This document shows, in pieces, positions 1-6,260 of a DNA stretch of 8,473 nt. The notes below the pieces were generated by a model. It ran no database searches. It saw only the letters and a program-made list of their open reading frames with translations, and was not told the DNA's origin. Source of the stretch: DASQFQ01 sp039934455 (GTDB lineage Bacteria; Actinomycetota; Thermoleophilia; Solirubrobacterales; Solirubrobacteraceae); assembly GCA_039934455.1 (NCBI GenBank), contig JBDTMF010000184.1, positions 1-8,473 of the forward strand, written 5' to 3'. Within the stretch, counting starts at the first letter, position 1. Each line of letters begins with the position of its first letter. The position numbers were made by a program, and so were the translations under genes.

Positions 1-51
1 TCGCTCGAGATCTCGGACGACGAGATCGACATCCCGCCGTTCCTTCGCTGA
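1..51 (+). CDS. ftsZ: C-terminal end of a gene, probably cell-division protein FtsZ (5' part outside window)
   Basis: The open frame from base 1 reads SLEISDDEIDIPPFLR and stops at TGA 49-51. An acidic stretch followed by a terminal D-I-P-P-F-L-R is typical of the conserved C-terminal peptide of FtsZ, the tubulin-like GTPase that forms the cytokinetic ring. In FtsZ this peptide docks partners such as membrane anchors (compare LDIPAFLR in E. coli and VDVPPFMRR in mycobacteria). Only 16 residues are visible and no GTPase motif lies inside the window, so the call rests on this one motif. The gene runs in the same direction as the cyclase gene that starts 50 nt later. Confidence 0.68.
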   Translation, partial: SLEISDDEIDIPPFLR

Positions 52-72
52 ACGCCCGCTCGAAGTTCTAAA

Positions 73-90
73 GGCTCGCGCCCGCGAGCC
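73..90 (+). terminator. Perfect GC-rich hairpin, possible U-less terminator or leader structure
   Basis: GGCTCGCG (73-80) and CGCGAGCC (83-90) are perfect inverted repeats, giving a stem of 7-8 bp with a 2-4 nt loop. The hairpin begins 21 nt after the upstream stop codon and ends 11 nt before the ATG at 102. No T-run follows, so it is not a classical intrinsic terminator. It could act as a U-less terminator, an mRNA 3'-end stabiliser, or a structure over the ribosome-binding region of the next gene. The symmetry is seen directly; the role is inferred. Confidence 0.4.
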
Positions 91-101
91 GATACACCGG
101 G

Positions 102-2102
102 ATGACTCCGACGCTGCGGCGCGCCGTGATGCTGACCTTCCTCCTCCTGGGCGCGTGGGTGGTGGGGCTCGAGTTGCAGGTCATCGCGATCCCGGGCCTG
201 CACCTCGGCCCGGTCTTCGGCGACTACTCGCACAACGTGATCGAGGTGCTCGCGGGCGTGCTCTGCCTCGGTGGCGCCTGGCAGGCGCGGCGCGAGCAGA
301 CGGCGTGGCTGCTGATCGGCATCGGCGTGCTGGCGTGGGCGCTCGGCAACCTCTACTACACGGTCGTCCTCTACGACCTCGAGGCGCCGCCGATCCCCTC
401 GCCGGCCGACGTCGGCTTCCTGCTGTTCCCGGTGCTCGCGGGGCCGGGCGTCTTCGCGCTCGTGCGCGCCCGCACCCGCGACGTCCCGACGACGCTTTGG
501 ATCGACGGCGCGATCGCCGCGCTCGCGGTCACCGCGGTCAGCGCCGCGATCATCTTCCAGACGGCGTTCGACAACCTCAGCGGCAAGCCCGTCGAGGTCG
601 CCACGACGATTGCCTACCCCGTCGGCGACCTCGTCCTGATCGGGGTCGCGGTCGGCGCGCTCTCGGCCACCGGCTGGCGCCTGGACCGCACCTGGGTGCT
701 GCTCGCCGCCGGCATCGCGACGTTCTGGCTGGCGGACTCCTTCTACCTCGTCGAGTCGCTTCTCGGCACCCTCCAATCGCCCGCCTGGTACGACATCTGC
801 TGGACGCTCGGCCTTCTGATCGTTGCCCTCGCCTCATGGCAGCCCGCCATGGTCCGGCGCCCCGCCCCGCCCGACGGCCTGCGCTTCATCTCCGCCCCGC
901 TCGGCTTCGGCGTCGTCGGGCTCGCGATGTTGATCTATGGCTGCGTCGCGCACCTCAACCCGCTCGCGGTCGCGCTCTCCGCGCTCGCGCTCGTCGCGGT
1001 CATGGCGCGGCTGATGCTGACCTTCCGCGACAACATCACGATCCTGGCCGCCTCGCGCGACGAGGCGCTGACGGACGCGCTGACCGGGCTCGGCAACCGC
1101 CGCGCGCTGGCCCGCGACCTCGAGCTGCGGCTGCCGGAGGCCGACGACGCCCGCCCGCTCGTGCTCGTTCTGTTCGACCTCGACGGCTTCAAGCATTACA
1201 ACGACACGTTCGGCCACCCGGCCGGCGACACGCTGCTCGTCCGCCTCGGCGGCAACCTCTCCAACTACCTGTCCGGCCGCGGCCGCGCCTTCCGGATGGG
1301 GGGTGATGAGTTCTGCGCGCTCTTCCACCCGGGCGACGAGGTCGCCGACCCGATCATCGCCGGCGCCGCGACGGCGCTGACCGAGCGCGGCGAGGGCTTC
1401 ACGGTCAACTGTTCCTACGGCGCGATCGTGCTCGCGCGCGAGGCGATGGACGCGACCGAGGCGCTGCGCATCGCCGACCAGCGCATGTACGCGCAGAAGA
1501 ACGCCGGGCGCACGTCCGCGACGCGCCAGAGCAAGGCCGTGCTCGTGCGCGCGCTGAGCGAGCGCAACCCGGAGCTCTTCACCGACCTCGAGGGTGTCGC
1601 CGGGCTCGCCGTGTCGACCGCCCGCCGTCTCGGGCTCGGCGAGGAGGAGGCCGAGCAGATCAGCCACGCCGCCGAGCTCCACGACATCGGCAAGGTCGCG
1701 ATCCCGGACGCCATCCTCTCCAAGCCCGGCACCCTCGACCCGCGCGAGTGGGAGTTCATCCGCCGCCACACGCTGATCGGCGAGCGCATCATCGCCGCCG
1801 CACCCGCGCTGCAGGCCGTCGCCCGCCTCGTGCGCTCGAGCCACGAGCGCTGGGACGGCACGGGCTACCCGGACCGCCTCCCGGGCCAGGAGATCCCCCT
1901 CGGCGCCCGCGTCGTCGGCGTCGCCGACGCGTTCAACGCCATGACCTCCGAGCGCCCCTACAGCCCGGCCGTCCCACCCGAGCTCGCGATCATGGAGCTG
2001 CGCCGCCACGCCGGCACGCAGTTCGACCCCGTGGTCGTCGAGGCCTTCTGCACCTCCTGGGCGGACATCACCGCCGCGCGCGCCGCCGTCGCGGCCGTGT
2101 AG
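102..2102 (+). CDS. Membrane-bound GGDEF / HD-GYP protein (cyclic di-GMP synthesis and/or hydrolysis)
   Basis: This 666-residue protein has three parts. Residues about 9-308 are very hydrophobic and hold roughly ten predicted membrane helices; I do not recognise a named sensor domain. A short linker leads to a GGDEF domain (about 318-475). It begins with LTDALTGLGNRRAL, carries the metal-binding region FDLDGFK (D359, D361) and has an intact GGDEF motif at 400-404, so diguanylate cyclase activity is plausible. The allosteric RxxD I-site expected at 391-394 is absent (SGRG), so product inhibition by that route is unlikely. An HD-GYP phosphodiesterase domain follows (about 485-650), with HDIGK at 527-531, H556, HERWDGTGYP at 581-590 and D609. 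Its usual HHE is S580-H581-E582. Whether one or both activities operate cannot be read from sequence. ATG 102 is the first start in frame; no clear Shine-Dalgarno sequence precedes it. Confidence 0.93.
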   Translation: MTPTLRRAVMLTFLLLGAWVVGLELQVIAIPGLHLGPVFGDYSHNVIEVLAGVLCLGGAWQARREQTAWLLIGIGVLAWALGNLYYTVVLYDLEAPPIPSPADVGFLLFPVLAGPGVFALVRARTRDVPTTLWIDGAIAALAVTAVSAAIIFQTAFDNLSGKPVEVATTIAYPVGDLVLIGVAVGALSATGWRLDRTWVLLAAGIATFWLADSFYLVESLLGTLQSPAWYDICWTLGLLIVALASWQPAMVRRPAPPDGLRFISAPLGFGVVGLAMLIYGCVAHLNPLAVALSALALVAVMARLMLTFRDNITILAASRDEALTDALTGLGNRRALARDLELRLPEADDARPLVLVLFDLDGFKHYNDTFGHPAGDTLLVRLGGNLSNYLSGRGRAFRMGGDEFCALFHPGDEVADPIIAGAATALTERGEGFTVNCSYGAIVLAREAMDATEALRIADQRMYAQKNAGRTSATRQSKAVLVRALSERNPELFTDLEGVAGLAVSTARRLGLGEEEAEQISHAAELHDIGKVAIPDAILSKPGTLDPREWEFIRRHTLIGERIIAAAPALQAVARLVRSSHERWDGTGYPDRLPGQEIPLGARVVGVADAFNAMTSERPYSPAVPPELAIMELRRHAGTQFDPVVVEAFCTSWADITAARAAVAAV

Positions 2103-2830
2103 CTGAAGCGGAACCGGCCTTTGGCATCGGCCTTCACATTGCCGATCGGCACGCGCCGCCGCGCATCGGGTACGAGCACGTCGATCGTCACCCGCGTGCC
2201 CTTCCGAGCGGGGCCGCCCTTGAGTTGACCCCGGAACACGACGCGCCGGCCGTTGCGAACCTTCCGCGGCCTGAGCTTCAGGCGGAAGCCGGAGCGTGAC
2301 CGTCGCGCTCGACACCGGCGCGGGGTCGAGGGTGAAGGCCCTGTACTCGAAGCGCAGCCTGCGCGAGGGCCCGCGCGCGATCCGATGACAGGCGAGCGGG
2401 TGTCCGTGAGCCGGATCCGTGCCGCGTAGATCCGAAGCTCTCCAGGAGCGGCGAGCGGCGGACAGGATGCTTCGGCAACGCACTCCATCAACGCGAAGAG
2501 ACGCTTGATCTCCACGTGCCGGACGGTGATGCGGTTCGCATCCGACAGAGGGACGTTCGGATTTCCACGCTGCGGGCACGGGCGGTCGTCGTATTCGACA
2601 CATCCCTCGACGCCGTAGGTGTCATCCCACGGAACGACCGCGTCCTCCCACAGGAGGTACGCGTGCGCCCAATGACCCTCGGTGGTCCACCCGTGTGACG
2701 GTCGAACACCGCGCCAAAGGCTGTAGCTCTCGATCGTCGTACTGGGCGGCGCGGTAAAAGGCCAGCCGACGTGCTTTCCGGTCCGAAGAGGGGTGTTCGG
2801 GGCCAGGGTGGTAGGGCGCGCTTGGTGCAA
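2099..2830 (-). pseudogene. Truncated, frameshifted paralogue of the adjacent secreted Ig-like protein
   Basis: The - strand from 2830 (a TTG codon) reads as a fragment that parallels the neighbouring 623-residue secreted protein. GWPFTAPPSTTIESYSLWR matches the layout of its WSFDAPAGNRVIQFETWR (95-112). A two-cysteine stretch ending LRIYAARIRLTDTRSPVIG matches its 209-230 region. KVRNGRRVVFRGQL to GRFRFSY matches its last Ig-like module. The signal peptide and first ~90 residues are missing. Between about 2385 and 2280 the protein-like reading moves to another frame (LRFEYRAFTLDPAPVSSATV) and back, suggesting two compensating frameshifts. Similarity stops at FSY, at 2101, over the HD-GYP stop codon and about 36 residues short of the paralogue's end. 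Read onward, the frame would stay open antisense to 1958, where the sequence is plain HD-GYP coding. It fills the 743-nt gap between the flanking genes. It could instead be a diverged real gene disturbed by sequencing error. Confidence 0.66.
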
Positions 2831-2845
2831 GTTCGCCCCTCTCGC

Positions 2846-4717
2846 TCAGCCGACGCGCACCGAGAGTGCTCGCGAGTAGCCGAGCTCGAACGGGTAGGTC
2901 GACTGGCGCCGGATGCGGACGCGGATCGGATAACGGCCGGGCCGGCCGCTGAAGGAGTAGCTCACGTGCCAGCCACCCTTGGCGTTCGTGCGGGTGTCCG
3001 CGAACGTGCGCCAGCGCCCGCGCTCGCGGCCCTGGAGGATCAGGACGAGGCCGCGGCCCGGGACTCGCTGGCCGCGGCTCCGCAGGCGGCCGGTGAAGCG
3101 CACGCGTCCAGCGCCAGAGAGGCGCGTACGTGACGTGTGGATCGTGCTCGAGGCCGGCACGCGGACCGACACGCCCCGTGCAGCGCCGAGCGCGCCCCCG
3201 GCCCCGCTGAAGACCAGGCGATAGGTCCGGCTCGGGCCGGGGGGAACGGGCAGCGAGAAGCGCCCGCGCCGATCGGTCACCGCGCTACCCGCGGGTTGCG
3301 CATGCGCGCCGTGGCGGCGGACCGTTGCGGTCGCGACGACCGTCTGGCCCGCGAACGACTGTCCGGCCGAGAGGGTCAAACGGCCGCGAAGGGTGGCGCG
3401 CCGCCCGAACGGCACCTTCACCCGGCCGGAGCGCACCTTGCGGAACCGCCGGCCCACCTTCGCGCTCGTCGCGGAGAGTCGGGTTGGGTTGCCGCGCGTC
3501 ACGTTGCCGGCCGCATCGCGCACCGTCACTCGCATGTCGATGCGCGAGGCGCGGCCGCGGTCGAGCTTCGCGGTCAGGCGACCGTTCGCGACCTTGGCGT
3601 CGAGCGTCCGGTAGGGCTCGGTCGAGTTCTTCCGGACCTCGAGCGTGGCGCCGGCGACGCCCGACGCGGAATCGGTGAGGGAGATGACGATCGAGCGGCC
3701 GCGGGCGCGCTCGAGCACGGCCGTGGGCGCGGTGCCGTCGAGCTTGATCGTCCGCTGCAACACAACCGGATTCCCGGCAGCGTCCTCGGCGATGATCCTG
3801 GCGGCGAGCTCTCCGTCGGGTGTGTCGCTCGGCACGCTGAGCGTGCCTTGGCGCCGCGCGGCGCACGGGGCTGGGACGCGGTAGTCGCACGACGCCGTGT
3901 CGCGCCACGCCCGCCCCGCGAGTTCGAGTCGCACCGCGCGTACCCCGGCGCTGTCGGTCGCGTCGTACGTCAGGCGATCCGAAGGCCGGCGCCAACCGGC
4001 GGCGAGCAGGGCGCCGCCGACCCTGAGACCGGGTGCGCTGCCGTCGGAGATGGTGATCCGAGTCCCGAAGACCTTGATCACGGCCGCGTAAGGACCATCG
4101 AAGGCCGTTCGCTTGCACCCCCCGTAGAACTCCTCGCAGGAAACGGCGTAGGAGATGCGGGCCACGTTGATCGGATATACGGCCCGCGAGGCGGCGCCCA
4201 TCCCGGCATCGGCGCCGAACGAGCACGACGTGGCCGGGGCGACGATCTGGCACGACTCGCCGAAGCCGCCGCCAATGATGCTCGCCCCCTCGTCGCGAGC
4301 GAAGATCTTCCACGGATCACCCTGATCGCCGGGGCTGCCGGAGTCGGGGTCGCTCGCCTCGGTCCGCGATTTCCGGCCGTACCGCCATGTCTCGAACTGG
4401 ATCACCCGGTTGCCGGCGGGCGCGTCGAAGCTCCAGTTCCCTCCGGTGAGAAACGGAGCCTTCACGCTCGCATCCGGGTTTGACTGCACGACCAGCTGCC
4501 CGGGGCACTGGTCGATCATCTGGTACGAGCCGGGCTCGGGAGGCACGTTCGGCGGGAAGCCTGTCGCCTCGGGCCGCCAGGCCTTGTTGACGCCGCCTGC
4601 GCCCGGCGCGCCGCATGACGCCACCACATAGGTCCCCGCCGCCGCCTGCGGCACGCCGGCGAGCACTGTCGCCGCCCCGACAGCGATCCCCGCCAACCCC
4701 CGCATCCGTGCTCGCAT
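2846..4717 (-). CDS. Secreted multi-domain protein with Ig-like modules, function unknown
   Basis: This 623-residue protein begins with a typical signal peptide: basic MRARMR, a hydrophobic stretch at about 7-22, and likely cleavage after AAA at 25-27. The mature N-terminal domain (about 28-223) has six cysteines (35, 71, 156, 165, 194, 201), as in an exported, disulfide-bonded fold, and may be lectin-like. Two Ig-like segments follow (about 224-327 and 328-417), each opening with a DG-x-A-P motif (225-229 and 327-331) and containing DAAGN or DSASGV turns; C277 and C285 are another possible pair. The last third (about 427-517 and 525-623) is strongly basic and made of two further beta-rich modules, each with a G-R-x-x-x-x-G-R-L core. 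No catalytic motif, membrane anchor or sortase signal is seen, so it is probably released or wall-associated. The frame is open far upstream, but the signal peptide fixes the ATG at 4717. A purine-rich AGAGGAG lies 14 nt upstream, which is rather far. Confidence 0.82.
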   Translation of the reverse strand: MRARMRGLAGIAVGAATVLAGVPQAAAGTYVVASCGAPGAGGVNKAWRPEATGFPPNVPPEPGSYQMIDQCPGQLVVQSNPDASVKAPFLTGGNWSFDAPAGNRVIQFETWRYGRKSRTEASDPDSGSPGDQGDPWKIFARDEGASIIGGGFGESCQIVAPATSCSFGADAGMGAASRAVYPINVARISYAVSCEEFYGGCKRTAFDGPYAAVIKVFGTRITISDGSAPGLRVGGALLAAGWRRPSDRLTYDATDSAGVRAVRLELAGRAWRDTASCDYRVPAPCAARRQGTLSVPSDTPDGELAARIIAEDAAGNPVVLQRTIKLDGTAPTAVLERARGRSIVISLTDSASGVAGATLEVRKNSTEPYRTLDAKVANGRLTAKLDRGRASRIDMRVTVRDAAGNVTRGNPTRLSATSAKVGRRFRKVRSGRVKVPFGRRATLRGRLTLSAGQSFAGQTVVATATVRRHGAHAQPAGSAVTDRRGRFSLPVPPGPSRTYRLVFSGAGGALGAARGVSVRVPASSTIHTSRTRLSGAGRVRFTGRLRSRGQRVPGRGLVLILQGRERGRWRTFADTRTNAKGGWHVSYSFSGRPGRYPIRVRIRRQSTYPFELGYSRALSVRVG

Positions 4718-4730
4718 CGCGCGGGAATGT

Positions 4731-4746
4731 ACTCCTCTGGAGGGGT
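4731..4746. promoter_or_regulatory. Imperfect palindrome in the divergent intergenic gap
   Basis: ACTCCTC (4731-4737) and GAGGGGT (4740-4746) are inverted repeats with one mismatch and a 2-nt centre. They lie in the 57-nt gap between the divergent secreted-protein gene and gcvT. The left arm, read on the - strand, is also the purine-rich AGAGGAG that probably serves as ribosome-binding site for the secreted protein. The symmetry may therefore be an operator, a weak hairpin masking that site, or coincidence. Confidence 0.25.
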
Positions 4747-4758
4747 CATAACCGCTGC

Positions 4759-4764
4759 TAGGGT
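4759..4764 (+). promoter_or_regulatory. Possible -10 element of the gcv operon
   Basis: TAGGGT fits the TANNNT -10 pattern of actinobacterial housekeeping promoters and ends 10 nt before the chosen gcvT ATG at 4775. Transcription from it would start at about 4771-4773 and give an mRNA with almost no 5' leader, which agrees with the lack of a Shine-Dalgarno sequence before gcvT. No convincing -35 hexamer is visible: CTGGAG at 4737-4742 is the best candidate and is weak. The assignment is inferred from pattern and position only. Confidence 0.33.
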
Positions 4765-4774
4765 CCGCCCGCGA

Positions 4775-5854
4775 ATGGCCTCGGGCTCCGAAACGCTCAA
4801 GCGCACACCCCTGCACGATCGACATGCGGCCGCGGGCGCCCGGCTGGTCCCGTTCGCGGGGTGGGAGATGCCGGTGCAGTATGCCGGGATCCGTGAGGAG
4901 CACGTCGCCGTCCGCGAGCACGTGGGCGTGTTCGATGTCAGCCACATGGGGGAGATCGAGACCTCGGGGCCGGGTGCGGAGGCGTTCCTCCAGCGCATCC
5001 TCTCCAACGACGTCGGCAGGATCGCCGAGGACGGCGCGCAGTACTCCGTGCTCTGCAAGGACGACGGCGGGGTGCTCGACGACCTCTTCACCTACCGCCT
5101 CGGGCCCGATCGCTTTCTCACGGTCACCAACGCGTCGAACCACGAGAAGGACCTCGCGTGGTTCAAGCAGCACGCGGCCGACCATGACGTGACCGTCGAG
5201 GATCGCGTGCACGACTACGCGATGCTCGCGGTCCAGGGGCCGGAGGCTCGCGCGCTCGTGGAGCAGCTGACCGAAGGCGAGCTCCCGAGGCGGTTCCGGA
5301 CCGCGACGCTGACGGTCGCGGGCGCGGAGAACGTCCTGGTCGCCGGCACCGGCTACACGGGCGAGGACGGCGTCGAGCTGCTGCTCGCCCCCGAGCACGC
5401 GACCGCCGTCTGGGATGCGCTGACGAGCCGAGGCGCCACCCCCGTCGGGCTCGGCGCTCGTGACACCCTCCGGCTCGAGGTCTGCTTCCACCTCTACGGC
5501 AACGACCTCTGCGAGGACCGGGGCCCGATCGAGGCCGGCCTGGGCTGGTGCTGCAAGGAGGACACGGACTTCATCGGCGCCGCGGCGATCAGAGCGGCCC
5601 GAGCCGATGGCACCGCCGAGCAGCTCGTCCCCTTCGTCCTCACCGGCCCCGGCATCGCCCGCCAGGGCAACCCTGTCGTCGACGGGGGCGAGGTGACGAG
5701 CGGCACGCTCTCCCCGTGCCTGGGCCAGGGCATCGGCCTGGCGTACCTCCCGGCGGGTAGGACCGAGCCCGGCACGATGTTCGAGATCGACGTTCGCGGC
5801 AAGCAGCGGCCCGCCGAGGTCCGCGAGAAGCCGCTCTACCGCAAGGAGGGCTAG
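4775..5854 (+). CDS. gcvT: Aminomethyltransferase, T-protein of the glycine cleavage system
   Basis: GcvT takes the aminomethyl group carried on the lipoyl arm of GcvH, releases ammonia and forms 5,10-methylene-tetrahydrofolate in the cytoplasm. The 359-residue length matches the family (about 360). Visible family landmarks are PLHDRH near the start, FAGWEMPVQY, FDVSHMGE, GGVLDDL with the conserved Asp pair at 102-103 (the catalytic Asp lies here), VTNASNHEKD, GTGYTGEDG at 191-199, and GLGARDTLRLE at 225-235 from the folate-binding part. A C-terminal barrel domain with TSGTLSP follows. The frame also permits an upstream ATG at 4727, but it would add 16 residues unlike any GcvT and would overlap the promoter region. 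The ATG at 4775 puts the family N-terminus at the right place. It is the first gene of the operon, with gcvH 4 nt downstream. Confidence 0.96.
   Translation: MASGSETLKRTPLHDRHAAAGARLVPFAGWEMPVQYAGIREEHVAVREHVGVFDVSHMGEIETSGPGAEAFLQRILSNDVGRIAEDGAQYSVLCKDDGGVLDDLFTYRLGPDRFLTVTNASNHEKDLAWFKQHAADHDVTVEDRVHDYAMLAVQGPEARALVEQLTEGELPRRFRTATLTVAGAENVLVAGTGYTGEDGVELLLAPEHATAVWDALTSRGATPVGLGARDTLRLEVCFHLYGNDLCEDRGPIEAGLGWCCKEDTDFIGAAAIRAARADGTAEQLVPFVLTGPGIARQGNPVVDGGEVTSGTLSPCLGQGIGLAYLPAGRTEPGTMFEIDVRGKQRPAEVREKPLYRKEG
5843..5850 (+). promoter_or_regulatory. Ribosome-binding site for gcvH
   Basis: AAGGAGGG at 5843-5850, inside the last codons of gcvT, is a near-perfect Shine-Dalgarno sequence. It sits 8 nt before the TTG at 5859 and is the main reason for accepting that non-ATG start. 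Confidence 0.8.
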
Positions 5855-5858
5855 GACC

Positions 5859-6245
5859 TTGGCCGAGGCGTCATACCCGTCGGACCTCAAGTACCACCCG
5901 GAGCACGACTGGGCCCGCATCGAGGGCGACACCGCCACGCTGGGGATCACCTGGTACGCGCAGGAGCAGCTCGGTGAGGTCGTGTTCTTCGACCCGCCAG
6001 CGGTCGGCACCGAGGTCTCCAAAGACCAGCCCTACACCGAGGTCGAGTCGGTGAAGGCCGTCTCCGACGTCGTCGCGCCGCTGTCCGGCGAGATCGTCGA
6101 GGTCAACGAGACGCTGGGCGACACGCCCGAGCAGATCAACGAGGACCCCTACGGCGCCGGATGGATGGTCAAGGTCCGGCTTTCTAACGTAGACGAGGTG
6201 GAACAGCTGATGGACTCGTCCGCCTACGAAGGAACCCTCACCTAG
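5859..6245 (+). CDS. gcvH: Lipoyl carrier H-protein of the glycine cleavage system
   Basis: GcvH carries the aminomethyl intermediate on a swinging lipoyl-lysine between the P-, T- and L-proteins. The 128-residue length is normal. Visible motifs are YHPEHDWARIEGD near the N-terminus, LGEVVFFDPPAVG, and the lipoylation site YTEVESVKAVSDV with the acceptor lysine at K66. The second half, LSGEIVEVNE through EDPYGAGWMVKV, is also typical. Translation starts at TTG 5859, supported by a strong Shine-Dalgarno sequence ending 8 nt upstream; no ATG lies near the family N-terminus. The gene begins 4 nt after the gcvT stop, so translational coupling is likely. The lipoylated form depends on LipA/LipB- or LplA-type enzymes that are not in this window. 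Confidence 0.97.
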   Translation: MAEASYPSDLKYHPEHDWARIEGDTATLGITWYAQEQLGEVVFFDPPAVGTEVSKDQPYTEVESVKAVSDVVAPLSGEIVEVNETLGDTPEQINEDPYGAGWMVKVRLSNVDEVEQLMDSSAYEGTLT

Positions 6246-6260
6246 ATGACCGACTCATGA
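6246..6260 (+). other. Four-codon minigene (MTDS-stop) overlapping the gcvPA start
   Basis: Immediately after the gcvH stop (6243-6245), ATG ACC GAC TCA TGA forms a tiny reading frame. Its TGA (6258-6260) overlaps the gcvPA ATG (6257-6259) in an ATGA arrangement. GAAGGA at 6228-6233 lies 12 nt before the minigene ATG but 23 nt before the gcvPA ATG, which has no good Shine-Dalgarno sequence of its own. Ribosomes could therefore initiate on the minigene and re-initiate on gcvPA. The sequence arrangement is seen; use in the cell is inferred, and chance cannot be excluded for so short a frame. Confidence 0.3.

Noticed and set aside
2103..2180. Intrinsic terminator after the HD-GYP gene
   Set aside because: Only short pairings such as GCCGATCGGC are present, with no T-run. 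The sequence is better explained as coding remnant on the other strand.
834..2603. 589-codon open frame on the - strand
   Set aside because: It lies mostly opposite the GGDEF/HD-GYP gene, has low-complexity Arg/Ala/Gly/Val-rich composition and is the usual antisense shadow of high-GC coding DNA. Only its segment near 2289-2369 has family-like character, and that belongs to the pseudogene.
3137..4483. 448-codon open frame on the + strand
   Set aside because: It is opposite the secreted Ig-like gene, has shadow composition and shows no recognisable domain.
4727..4774. Upstream ATG for gcvT adding 16 residues
   Set aside because: The extra residues are unlike GcvT N-termini and would overlap the likely promoter. 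The ATG at 4775 fits the family.
4718..4774. Glycine riboswitch before gcvT
   Set aside because: The gap is 57 nt, too short for even one aptamer plus an expression platform, and no aptamer-like pairing was seen.
4718..6022. Upstream extension of the secreted-protein frame to about 6022 on the - strand
   Set aside because: The extension is antisense to gcvT and gcvH and would bury a clear signal peptide in the middle of the protein. The start is placed at 4717.
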